A stretch of DNA of 37,279 nt from JAKJBL01 sp964461335 (GTDB lineage: Bacteria > Bacillota > Clostridia > Christensenellales > CAG-138). The stretch is from contig CAYWTY010000006.1 of NCBI GenBank assembly GCA_964461335.1, forward strand, positions 1 to 37,279, written 5' to 3'. The notes below the pieces were generated by a model that worked only from the letters and a program-made list of their open reading frames with translations, had not been told where the DNA came from and ran no database searches. The position numbers and the translations under genes were made by a program. Shown piece by piece: positions 30,680-37,279 of the stretch (its first letter is position 1; each line of letters begins with the position of its first letter).

Positions 30680-31458
30680 GCGTATTATCTACGGAAAAAG
30701 GCGTAATGCGCTTTGGCGGCGTACTTGCTGTTGACAACCTGAACATACATGTTGAAGAAAACGAAATTGTAGCAATCATAGGCCCTAATGGCGCAGGCAA
30801 AACTACTGCATTCAACATGATTACAGGAGTATACAGGCCAACAGAAGGCAGAGTGTTTTTAGATTGCGGCAATGGCGAAAAACATGATATTACAGGCAAG
30901 CGCCCTGATTTAATTGCTGCTATGGGCGTAGCGCGCACATTCCAGAATATCCGGCTTTTTAAAGAACAAAGCGTATTAGACAATGTGCTGCTTGCAAACC
31001 ATGTACGCCTTAAAAATGGGTTTTTCAGCGCAATGGCGCATTGGCCTTACTATTACAAGAGCGAGCGCGAAATGCGTCGCCGCTCATTTGAGCTTTTGGA
31101 GCGAGTCGGGCTTGTTGATTCTGCTAACGAAATGGCAACAAGCCTCCCTTATGGCCTTCAGCGCAGGCTTGAAATTGCACGTGCGCTTGCAACACAGCCA
31201 AGGCTTTTGCTTTTGGATGAACCTGCAGCAGGCATGAACCCAAAAGAAACTGAGGACCTTACGCAGTTTGTCGCAGAGCTTAGGAAGGACCTTGGCCTGA
31301 CTATTCTCCTTATTGAACACCATATGCAGATAGTTATGGATATTTCAGATAGAATTTATGTGCTTGATTATGGCAAGACAATAGCAGAGGGCACGCCCAA
31401 AAATGTACAGGATAACCCTGATGTCATAGCCGCATACTTGGGGGTGGATGAAGAATGA
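30676..31458 (+). CDS. livG: Branched-chain amino acid ABC transporter ATPase LivG
   Basis: ABC ATPase of 260 residues with Walker A GPNGAGKTT, Q-loop region, the LivG-type signature LPYGLQRRLEIARALA, Walker B LLLLDEPAAGMNP and switch His in LLIEHHMQ. The ARTFQNIRLF segment is characteristic of LivG. It energises transport together with LivF. It overlaps livM and livF by four bases each, so all are translationally coupled. Confidence 0.96.
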   Translation: MSVLSTEKGVMRFGGVLAVDNLNIHVEENEIVAIIGPNGAGKTTAFNMITGVYRPTEGRVFLDCGNGEKHDITGKRPDLIAAMGVARTFQNIRLFKEQSVLDNVLLANHVRLKNGFFSAMAHWPYYYKSEREMRRRSFELLERVGLVDSANEMATSLPYGLQRRLEIARALATQPRLLLLDEPAAGMNPKETEDLTQFVAELRKDLGLTILLIEHHMQIVMDISDRIYVLDYGKTIAEGTPKNVQDNPDVIAAYLGVDEE

Positions 31459-32174
31459 GCCTGCTCAATGTAACTGACTTAAAAGTATCCTACGGAGGAA
31501 TTGAAGCGCTTAAAGGCATTTCGTTTTCAGTTGATGAAGGTGAAATAGTTACACTCATAGGCGCAAACGGCGCTGGTAAATCCACAACTTTACGCGCTAT
31601 AATGGGGCTTGTGCAAAAAAGCGGCGGCAGCGTGGAATACTCCAATGAGCCTATTTCAGACATTGAAACCCAAAAGATAGTAGGCAGAGGGGTTACGCTT
31701 GTGCCTGAAGGCAGGCGGGTTTTCCCAAACCTAACTGTGCTTGAAAACTTAAGAATAGGTGCCTACCTGCGCGAAGATGCAGATGGAATAGAGGCGGATA
31801 TTAACCATGTATATTCGCTCTTCCCCCGTTTGGAAGAACGAAATTGGCAAATGGCAGGCACGCTCTCAGGCGGTGAGCAGCAAATGCTCTCAGTTGGCAG
31901 AGCGCTTATGGCAAGGCCTAAGCTCATTATGATGGATGAACCCTCACTTGGGCTTGCACCGCTTGTAGTAAAGGGCATTTTTGAGATTATACGGCGCATA
32001 AATGAAGAAGGCGTTACTGTGCTTTTAATTGAGCAGAATGCTAACGCTGCACTAAAGATCGCAAACCGCGGTTATGTGCTTGAAACTGGTTCAATAATAA
32101 TGACAGGCTCAGGGCATGAGCTTCTAAACAATGAAAAGGTTAAACAAGCCTACCTTGGGAAGGGAGGCAACTAA
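31455..32174 (+). CDS. livF: Branched-chain amino acid ABC transporter ATPase LivF
   Basis: ABC ATPase of 239 residues with Walker A GANGAGKST, signature LSGGEQQMLSVGRALM, Walker B LIMMDEPSLGLAP and the LivF segment VTLVPEGRRVFPNLTV. Second nucleotide-binding subunit of the Liv transporter and last gene of the operon, followed by a strong terminator. Confidence 0.96.
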   Translation: MSLLNVTDLKVSYGGIEALKGISFSVDEGEIVTLIGANGAGKSTTLRAIMGLVQKSGGSVEYSNEPISDIETQKIVGRGVTLVPEGRRVFPNLTVLENLRIGAYLREDADGIEADINHVYSLFPRLEERNWQMAGTLSGGEQQMLSVGRALMARPKLIMMDEPSLGLAPLVVKGIFEIIRRINEEGVTVLLIEQNANAALKIANRGYVLETGSIIMTGSGHELLNNEKVKQAYLGKGGN

Positions 32175-32201
32175 AGCTACATAAAACTTTATTAAACGGC
32201 A

Positions 32202-32245
32202 AAACTAATACCCCGGCCATAAATGTGCGGGGTATTAGTTTTTTT
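32202..32245 (+). terminator. Terminator of the liv operon
   Basis: AAACTAATACCCCG and CGGGGTATTAGTTT form a perfect 14-bp stem followed by T residues. It ends only about a dozen bases before the gpr start codon. Confidence 0.93.
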
Positions 32246-32256
32246 AGGAGTACAGT

Positions 32257-33183
32257 ATGCAGAGCAATATATACACAGACCTTGCGCGTGAGGCGCGCGA
32301 AATTAACCCAGACCTTCCCGGAGTAACCGAGCAGGAAGAAAAGCATGATGATATAGAAGTTTCACGAATAGAAATCGAAAGCATAAGCGCAGCAAACACT
32401 TTAGGCAAGCCAATGGGAAAATACATTACAATAGATGCACCGCGGCTAACAGAGCGCAATTCCGCAATGTTCAAACAAGTTGCGGAGATTCTTTCACAAG
32501 AGCTTGAAAGGCTCCTGCCAGAAGACGTAGCTCAGGGTGGTGTGCTTGTTGTAGGCTTGGGCAACCGCTATATAACACCTGATGCCTTAGGGCCGAGAGT
32601 TGTTGAAAAGACATTTGTAACAAGGCATATAACCGAACATTTGCCCGACATTATAGGCGAACCCATGCGCCCTGTTGCTGCAGTAGCTCCCGGGGTTATG
32701 GGGACAACAGGCGTTGAAACAGAGGAAATCTTACGCGGATTAGTAGAGCGTGTGAAACCTGCTGCAGTTATTGCAGTAGATGCGCTCGCATCGCGCCGTG
32801 CAGGCCGAATAAGCACAACAATTCAGCTCACTGATACAGGCATTCACCCTGGTTCGGGCGTAGGCAACATAGGCAGAGGCGGTATATCAAAGGATACGCT
32901 CGGAGTGCCTGTTGTTGCTATTGGCGTACCGACAGTTGTGCTTGCAACTACCATTTCTCAAGATACAATAAGCTTAATTGCAAATGAAACAGGCATGCAC
33001 AAAGAAGAAGACAGAATGCTACGCCTTGCAGAGCAGGTAATAAGCGAACATTTCGGCCCAATGATTGTAACGCCAAAGGAAATTGATACGATTGTCTCAG
33101 ACATGGCAGGCATACTTGCACAAGGCGTGAACCTTGCGCTGCACAGACCGTATTTTTCAAAGGTTGAGGAACTCATGGCTTAG
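32257..33183 (+). CDS. gpr: Spore germination protease GPR
   Basis: Protease of 308 residues; Bacillus GPR is about 370, so this is short within the family. Conserved parts are DLAREAREIN near the N terminus (propeptide region), VGLGNRYITPDALGPRVV, AVAPGVMGTTGVET, VIAVDALASRR, TIQLTDTGIHPGSGVGN and GVPVVAIGVPTVV. GPR is made as a zymogen in the forespore and degrades small acid-soluble spore proteins at germination. The start ATG has AGGAG eight bases upstream and sits immediately after the liv terminator, leaving little room for a conventional promoter. The next gene is spoIIP, the same order as in Bacillus subtilis. Confidence 0.95.
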   Translation: MQSNIYTDLAREAREINPDLPGVTEQEEKHDDIEVSRIEIESISAANTLGKPMGKYITIDAPRLTERNSAMFKQVAEILSQELERLLPEDVAQGGVLVVGLGNRYITPDALGPRVVEKTFVTRHITEHLPDIIGEPMRPVAAVAPGVMGTTGVETEEILRGLVERVKPAAVIAVDALASRRAGRISTTIQLTDTGIHPGSGVGNIGRGGISKDTLGVPVVAIGVPTVVLATTISQDTISLIANETGMHKEEDRMLRLAEQVISEHFGPMIVTPKEIDTIVSDMAGILAQGVNLALHRPYFSKVEELMA

Positions 33184-33230
33184 GTGTTTTAACCCGTCAT
33201 AGTGAACTTATAAATAGCATACTCTACTGT

Positions 33231-34247
33231 ATGGACGGGACACGGACAAAGTATAAAAGTAAAACAAGAAAGCCAGCAAATAATAGCAGCCGTAACAGGA
33301 AGCGCCTTCTAGTACTTCATATGCGCTTGCTTGCTGCAGGCGGTATTCTCGCATGCCTTGGCGCGGTTTTGCTCATAAGCTCCGGCTCTGCAGCAAGGCG
33401 GCTGCTTTTTATGGGGCTTCCCGCTGTTTATGGGGTGCCGTATTCAGAAGGTGTACCCTTATCGCCTGTAAGCATACGCGTTGAGGTTGATGAAGGTGTA
33501 GGCGAAAAGGTCCGCATAGAGGTGCTCACGCCTAAAACCCCTCAAACAGTTAAGCTTGGCGGCAAGGAGCCGCGAATACTTATTTACCATACGCACAACA
33601 CAGAAGCATATAAAATGAGCGGCACATATAAATACGAAGAAAGCAAAAGTTACCGTACATATGATCAAAATGCAAGCGTAATAGCTGTTGGTGAGCTCTT
33701 AGCTAAAATCCTCTCTGAAAAATATGGGTGCAATGTGCTCCATGACAAAAGCGACCATGAACCGCCCAAGCTTTCAACATCATATACACGCTCCGAACTT
33801 ACAATGAAGCGCTATAAAGAACAATACCCTTCGCTTGTGATGTTTATTGATGTGCACCGTGACTCAGGCAACGGTTATTATGTTAACTTAGGCGGCAAGC
33901 AGGTTGCGCGGCTTATGTTTGTAGTTGGCACAGGCGAGGGCGCAACAGGCACAGGCTTTAAGGAAATGCCCGACTTTGAGAACAATTACGCGCTTGCGCT
34001 TGCAATTACAAACAAGCTTGCAAGCTACCATGAGGAGCTTGTACGCAATGTCCGCGTTAAAACCAGCCGCTACAACCAGCACATTTCAAGCCAATGCCTG
34101 CTCGTTGAGGTAGGTGAGCATAAAAATACGCTTGAGCAGGCGCTTAATGCAATGCCTTACCTTGCCCAAGCAATAGTTGAAATTGTTCAAGAGGAAGAGG
34201 TGCACTCACAGCCTGCTTCAGCGCCGACTTTACGCTGGGCGCCGTAA
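33231..34247 (+). CDS. spoIIP: Stage II sporulation protein P (peptidoglycan hydrolase)
   Basis: Protein of 338 residues of the SpoIIP family, the amidase/endopeptidase that thins septal peptidoglycan during engulfment with SpoIID and SpoIIM. A basic N-terminal tail is followed by one membrane helix at about 32-53. The catalytic domain has LIYHTHNTEAY and VMFIDVHRDSG (zinc and catalytic residues) and a later LLVEVGEHKNTLEQA. The start ATG has no recognisable ribosome binding site, so translation may depend on coupling or the start may be different; a later ATG at 33321 would remove most of the basic tail. It follows gpr by 47 bases. Confidence 0.92.
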   Translation: MDGTRTKYKSKTRKPANNSSRNRKRLLVLHMRLLAAGGILACLGAVLLISSGSAARRLLFMGLPAVYGVPYSEGVPLSPVSIRVEVDEGVGEKVRIEVLTPKTPQTVKLGGKEPRILIYHTHNTEAYKMSGTYKYEESKSYRTYDQNASVIAVGELLAKILSEKYGCNVLHDKSDHEPPKLSTSYTRSELTMKRYKEQYPSLVMFIDVHRDSGNGYYVNLGGKQVARLMFVVGTGEGATGTGFKEMPDFENNYALALAITNKLASYHEELVRNVRVKTSRYNQHISSQCLLVEVGEHKNTLEQALNAMPYLAQAIVEIVQEEEVHSQPASAPTLRWAP

Positions 34248-34309
34248 TACACTTCTTTCGTCTGCTGTGCTATAATAAACAAAGTTATGCATTGGAGGCG
34301 AATATATAT

Positions 34310-34891
34310 ATGGACATCTCTGCGCTGCTTATTTATGTGCTTATACAGGGTATAACGCCCGGGCCGAGCAACTTCATGGCACTTTACACCTCAGCTACAC
34401 TTGGCATACGTGGCGCGCGCGGGTATCTAATTGGCACAATGAGCGGGTTCTTCGTAAAAATGCTCCTTTGCGGCCTTTTGAACATTGTGCTTGCATCCCT
34501 TGTGCCAGGGCTTGTGCCTATACTTAAATGGGTAGGCGCAGCATACCTTGTTTACCTTGCTGTAAGCATCTTCCTCTCCGGCAGGAAGGAACAGCCGGAA
34601 AAGCCAATGGTTGCAGCCACATTTATGGGAGGTATTCTGCTCCAGGCGCTTAATATGAAAAGCTGGATTATGGGGCTTACTCTGTTTTCCCTATACGTCG
34701 TACCTTATACGACTAAAATGGCAGATATTCTGTTTTGGTCAATTATAACACTCGCTATTATGTTTAGCTGCACGCTTATTTGGGCGTTTTTCGGTAACTC
34801 AATTAAAAATGTATACGCAAAATACAGGCTCCCCCTAAGCATAGGCATGGCGCTGCTTTTGCTGTATTCGGCTGTAAAGGCTGTTTTGTAA
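34310..34891 (+). CDS. LysE/RhtB-family amino acid exporter
   Basis: Membrane protein of 193 residues with five to six helices and the LysE/RhtB opening QGITPGPSNFMALYTSA, a conserved glycine-rich second helix (GARGYLIGTMSGFFVKM), and a central KWVGAAYLVYLAVSIF. Members export amino acids such as lysine, threonine, homoserine or leucine; the substrate cannot be told. The ATG at 34310 follows GGAGG by 11 bases; a TTG at 34292 overlaps that site. A TATAAT at 34271-34276 is a plausible -10 with a weak -35. It is followed by the hairpin repeat array. Confidence 0.85.
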   Translation: MDISALLIYVLIQGITPGPSNFMALYTSATLGIRGARGYLIGTMSGFFVKMLLCGLLNIVLASLVPGLVPILKWVGAAYLVYLAVSIFLSGRKEQPEKPMVAATFMGGILLQALNMKSWIMGLTLFSLYVVPYTTKMADILFWSIITLAIMFSCTLIWAFFGNSIKNVYAKYRLPLSIGMALLLLYSAVKAVL

Positions 34892-34929
34892 GAAAATCGG
34901 CCTGCAATATTTGAAAATGTGCTGTCTAT

Positions 34930-35163
34930 AAATGCGGGCGATTGGTAATCGCCCCTACATATTGTGTAGAAATATAGCGATTAGTTAATAGCCCATACAT
35001 GTTGGTTGCGTAGAAATATAAAAATGCGGGCGATTGGTAATCGCCCCTACATATTGCGTAGAAATATAGCGATTAGTTAATAGCCCATACATATTGTGTA
35101 GAAATATAAAAATGCGGGCGATTGGTAATCGCCCCTACATATTGCGTAGAAATATAAAAATGC
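34930..35163. repeat. Tandem hairpin-repeat array between convergent genes
   Basis: Five tandem units of about 44-48 bp between the exporter and cysS. Three are near identical and contain GGGCGATT-GGT-AATCGCCC (hairpins at 34936-34954, 35028-35046 and 35116-35134), followed by CCTACATATTG(T/C)GTAGAAATATA. Two alternating units are degenerate copies (GCGATTAGTTAATAGCCC) with weaker pairing, so the order is strong, weak, strong, weak, strong. Units abut without unique spacers, so it is not a CRISPR array. It may act as a bidirectional terminator or be a small mobile repeat. Confidence 0.85.
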
Positions 35164-35167
35164 CGGC

Positions 35168-36556
35168 TTAAAGCGCTTTTAGCTTTGGCCCCTGCTTTGT
35201 ATCTTCCACAGTAAAGCCCATTTGCTTTAAGTTGTCGCGTATAGCATCTGCCGCTGCCCAGTCTTTATTTAAGCGCGCATTTTCACGCTCTTTAAGAAGG
35301 TTTTGCGCCTCTTTTGGAAATTCTTCTTCTGAGCTTGTTTCAAGAAGCCCTAACACACCTAAAAGCTCACTAAAAAGGCTGAGCCCTGCGTCAATCGCCT
35401 CTTTTGAGCGCGGTTCGCTCACAAAGGTATTGCAAGCGCGCGCAAGCTCAAAAAGCGTTCCGAGCGCATCAGCTGTATTAAGGTCATCATCCATTGCTTC
35501 GCAAAATGCTTTTTTATAGGAATCGAGCCCGCAGACAAAAACAGCATCTTCATTTGTTGCTGTGCCAACTTGCGCTTCTTCAAGCCTGCGCTTTGCGGTT
35601 TTTAGCCTGTTTAGCGCTGCATGCGCCTGCTCTATAAGTTCGCGTGAGAAATTCACAGGGCTTCTGTAATGCGCACTAAGCATAAAAAGCCGCACAGCCT
35701 CAAGCTCATACTCAGCCGCAATTTCACGCACTGTGAAGAAGTTGTTAAGGCTCTTTGACATCTTCTGGTTGTTGACATTTATGTAGCCGTTATGCATCCA
35801 ATACTTGGCGAACGGTTTGCCTGTTGCAGCCTCGCTTTGGGCGATTTCGTTTTCATGGTGCGGGAAGATTAAATCCTGCCCGCCTGCGTGAATATCAAAG
35901 GTTTCGCCCAAGAACCTCATGCTCATAGCAGAGCATTCAATATGCCACCCCGGCCGCCCTAAGCCCCAGGGGCTTTCCCACGCTGGTTCGCCCAGCTTTT
36001 GAGCCTTCCATAAAGCAAAATCAAGAGGGTCATGCTTTTGCTCACCTGGGTCAACTCTGCTGCCGCTTTCTAAATCGTCAATGCTTTGGCCTGAAAGCAT
36101 GCCATAAGCAGGGAAGCTTCTAACGGAAAAGTACACGTCATTGCCTTCTGTTACATATGCATGCCCTTTTTCAAGCAAAGCCTTTACAATGGCAATTATA
36201 TCGTCTATATGCTCGGTTGCACGCGGGTTTTCTGTTGCGCGGCGCACACCAAGCGCATCTGCATCAATATAGTATTCGCGAATGAACCGCTCGCTCAACT
36301 CGCGGACTGTTATACCTTCTTCATTTGCTCTGCGTATCATTTTATCGTCAATATCAGTGAAGTTTTGAATAAATGTGACCTCATAGCCGCGGTATTCAAA
36401 ATACCTGCGTAAAGTATCAAATACAATGAACGGCCGCGCATTGCCAATATGGAAGTAGTTGTATACGGTAGGGCCGCATGCATAAATGCTAACCTTGCCT
36501 TCTCTGACAGGGATGAAGTCTTCCTTTTTTCGCGTGAGCGTATTATAAACTTGCAT
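35168..36556 (-). CDS. cysS: Cysteinyl-tRNA synthetase
   Basis: Class I synthetase of 462 residues that charges tRNA-Cys. The zinc Cys is in IYACGPTVYN, the HIGH-type motif is FHIGNARPF, further zinc ligands are in WHIECSAM and FPHHENE, and the KMSKS motif is KMSKSLNNFF. The C-terminal helical anticodon domain ends in a short basic tail. The length is normal. The ATG follows TGGAGGTTCACA. Its 5' leader is short and holds no T-box. It diverges from fhs. Confidence 0.96.
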   Translation of the reverse strand: MQVYNTLTRKKEDFIPVREGKVSIYACGPTVYNYFHIGNARPFIVFDTLRRYFEYRGYEVTFIQNFTDIDDKMIRRANEEGITVRELSERFIREYYIDADALGVRRATENPRATEHIDDIIAIVKALLEKGHAYVTEGNDVYFSVRSFPAYGMLSGQSIDDLESGSRVDPGEQKHDPLDFALWKAQKLGEPAWESPWGLGRPGWHIECSAMSMRFLGETFDIHAGGQDLIFPHHENEIAQSEAATGKPFAKYWMHNGYINVNNQKMSKSLNNFFTVREIAAEYELEAVRLFMLSAHYRSPVNFSRELIEQAHAALNRLKTAKRRLEEAQVGTATNEDAVFVCGLDSYKKAFCEAMDDDLNTADALGTLFELARACNTFVSEPRSKEAIDAGLSLFSELLGVLGLLETSSEEEFPKEAQNLLKERENARLNKDWAAADAIRDNLKQMGFTVEDTKQGPKLKAL

Positions 36557-36581
36557 TGTGAACCTCCATTTTCTCTCTAGT

Positions 36582-36611
36582 ATAGTATTGTATGCACAGC
36601 CTAATTGTCAA
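36582..36611 (-). promoter_or_regulatory. Promoter of cysS
   Basis: Minus-strand -35 TTGACA (36606-36611) and -10 TACTAT (36582-36587), 18 bases apart, about 26 bases before the start codon. Confidence 0.65.
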
Positions 36612-36736
36612 GCGCATGCGCGTCTTAAAACCAATAAAAGGCAGCGGAGTTTATAAGCTGATTAGCTTTTTACCATAGGTGCGCATATGCTGATTATTGT
36701 CATAGCTTCAGTTTTGTGTTAGGGTATTATAGTGAA

Positions 36737-36782
36737 GCACGCAGGAATATCTAATCCCTAAGGTATTTCGCTATCAGCGTGC
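36737..36782 (+). promoter_or_regulatory. Structured RNA element in the fhs leader
   Basis: An outer 6-bp stem (GCACGC 36737-36742 with GCGTGC 36777-36782) encloses an 8-bp stem (GGAATATC 36744-36751 with GGTATTTC 36762-36769, two G-U pairs) with a ten-base loop. A TATTAT-like -10 lies just upstream at about 36725-36730. It ends 27 bases before the fhs start. It does not match the THF or ZTP riboswitch sequences I know. Confidence 0.45.
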
Positions 36783-36809
36783 GAGAGATTAAAATGAGGA
36801 GACAAATAT

Positions 36810-37279
36810 ATGCACTTTCCCTCTGATATTGAAATAAGCCAGGCCGCAAAAATGCAGGATATTCGAGATATTGCACAAAATGCAGGTATAGACGATGAAT
36901 ATCTTGAATGCTACGGCAAGTACAAAGCAAAAATCGATGGTTCATTCCTAAACAAAACTCAGCTTAAAGACGGCAAGCTTATTCTTGTAAGCGCAATTAC
37001 CCCAACACCTGCAGGCGAAGGCAAAACCACAATAACAGTAGGCCTTGCAGATGCCCTAAAGAAAATAGGCAAACGCTCTGCGCTTGCGCTTCGCGAACCT
37101 TCCCTTGGCCCTGTATTCGGCGTAAAAGGCGGAGCAGCAGGCGGAGGTTATGCGCAGGTAGTGCCAATGCAGGATATAAACCTGCATTTTACAGGGGATT
37201 TTCATGCAGTCGGCGCTGCTAACAACCTGCTTTGCGCAATGATAGACAACCATATCTTCCAGGGCAACAGCTTAAAGCT
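36810..37279 (+). CDS. fhs: Formate-tetrahydrofolate ligase, 5' part (runs off the window)
   Basis: First 156 residues of Fhs, which uses ATP to join formate and tetrahydrofolate into 10-formyl-THF, the entry of the folate one-carbon pathway used for purines and, in acetogens, for carbon fixation. The family N terminus MHFPSDIEISQAAKMQDI is followed by the P-loop-like nucleotide site TPTPAGEGKTT near 71-81, then ALREPSLGPVFGVKGGAAGG. The full protein is about 555 residues, so some 70 percent lies beyond the window. The ATG follows TGAGGAGACA. Together with metF and metH in this window it supports an active folate one-carbon metabolism, but it is no proof of acetogenesis. Confidence 0.95.
   Translation, partial: MHFPSDIEISQAAKMQDIRDIAQNAGIDDEYLECYGKYKAKIDGSFLNKTQLKDGKLILVSAITPTPAGEGKTTITVGLADALKKIGKRSALALREPSLGPVFGVKGGAAGGGYAQVVPMQDINLHFTGDFHAVGAANNLLCAMIDNHIFQGNSLK

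Noticed and set aside
33218..33224. CATACTC as a sporulation -10 element for spoIIP
   Set aside because: It is six bases before the start codon, leaving no room for a leader or ribosome binding site unless the start codon is misplaced.
34930..35163. CRISPR array
   Set aside because: Repeats abut and the intervening segments are themselves decayed repeat copies, not unique spacers; no cas gene is in the window.
36657..36809. Known THF or ZTP (pfl) riboswitch upstream of fhs
   Set aside because: The conserved bases of those classes as I know them are missing; only a generic nested hairpin remains, reported as unassigned.

Overview
This window looks like chromosome from an anaerobic, endospore-forming member of the Bacillota, most likely the class Clostridia. 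The evidence is three sporulation or germination genes (spoIVA, gpr, spoIIP), a glycyl radical enzyme with its activase, formate-tetrahydrofolate ligase, ferredoxin-type ATPases, strong AGGAGG ribosome binding sites and TTGACA/TATAAT promoters. I cannot name a genus. I see no rRNA, tRNA, insertion sequence, prophage or CRISPR array.

Layout. 1-1900: a split TSUP (TauE/SafE-type) membrane exporter made of two half-size genes, then a membrane-anchored protein resembling a substrate-binding protein. 1885-4800 (minus): the Mg2+ P-type ATPase gene mgtA, behind a ~245-nt leader that holds a 36-codon upstream ORF, mutually exclusive RNA pairings and an intrinsic terminator. 4836-8518 (plus): a six-gene operon of DUF5320, DUF134, NifX-like, two MinD/ferredoxin ATPases and a metallo-beta-lactamase-fold protein, with a palindromic operator at its promoter. 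8548-16734: a carbohydrate-flavoured accessory region with a glycyl radical enzyme, its activase, a large ROK-like protein, an AraC regulator, a D-lyxose isomerase-like cupin and a Gfo/Idh/MocA oxidoreductase. 16863-21048 (plus): metF, a separate MetH activation-domain gene and metH, preceded by a methionine-rich leader peptide and a well-formed attenuator. 21151-25552: a Crp/Fnr regulator, thioredoxin, Mrp/ApbC ATPase (minus), galE, a small membrane protein and a YdcF-type DUF218 protein. 25721-34891: spoIVA, a complete branched-chain amino acid ABC transporter (livJHMGF), gpr, spoIIP and a LysE/RhtB exporter. 34930-35163: a tandem hairpin-repeat array. 35168-37279: cysS (minus) and the 5' part of fhs, cut by the window edge.

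The strongest non-routine signal is a pair of apparent leader-peptide attenuators. The metF leader has eight Met codons in 29, seven of them within a nine-residue stretch, and a 9-bp antiterminator (16990-16998 with 17038-17046) that excludes the terminator at 17030-17063. The mgtA leader has a Pro/acidic-rich upstream ORF whose codons 20-23 can pair over 9 bp with the terminator stem and loop. The first would sense methionine supply. The second has the logic of enterobacterial MgtL, sensing Mg2+ through ribosome stability, but its sequence is unrelated to any Mg2+ riboswitch I know. The GRE/ROK-like cluster and the NifX/MinD cluster are the best candidates for undescribed biochemistry.
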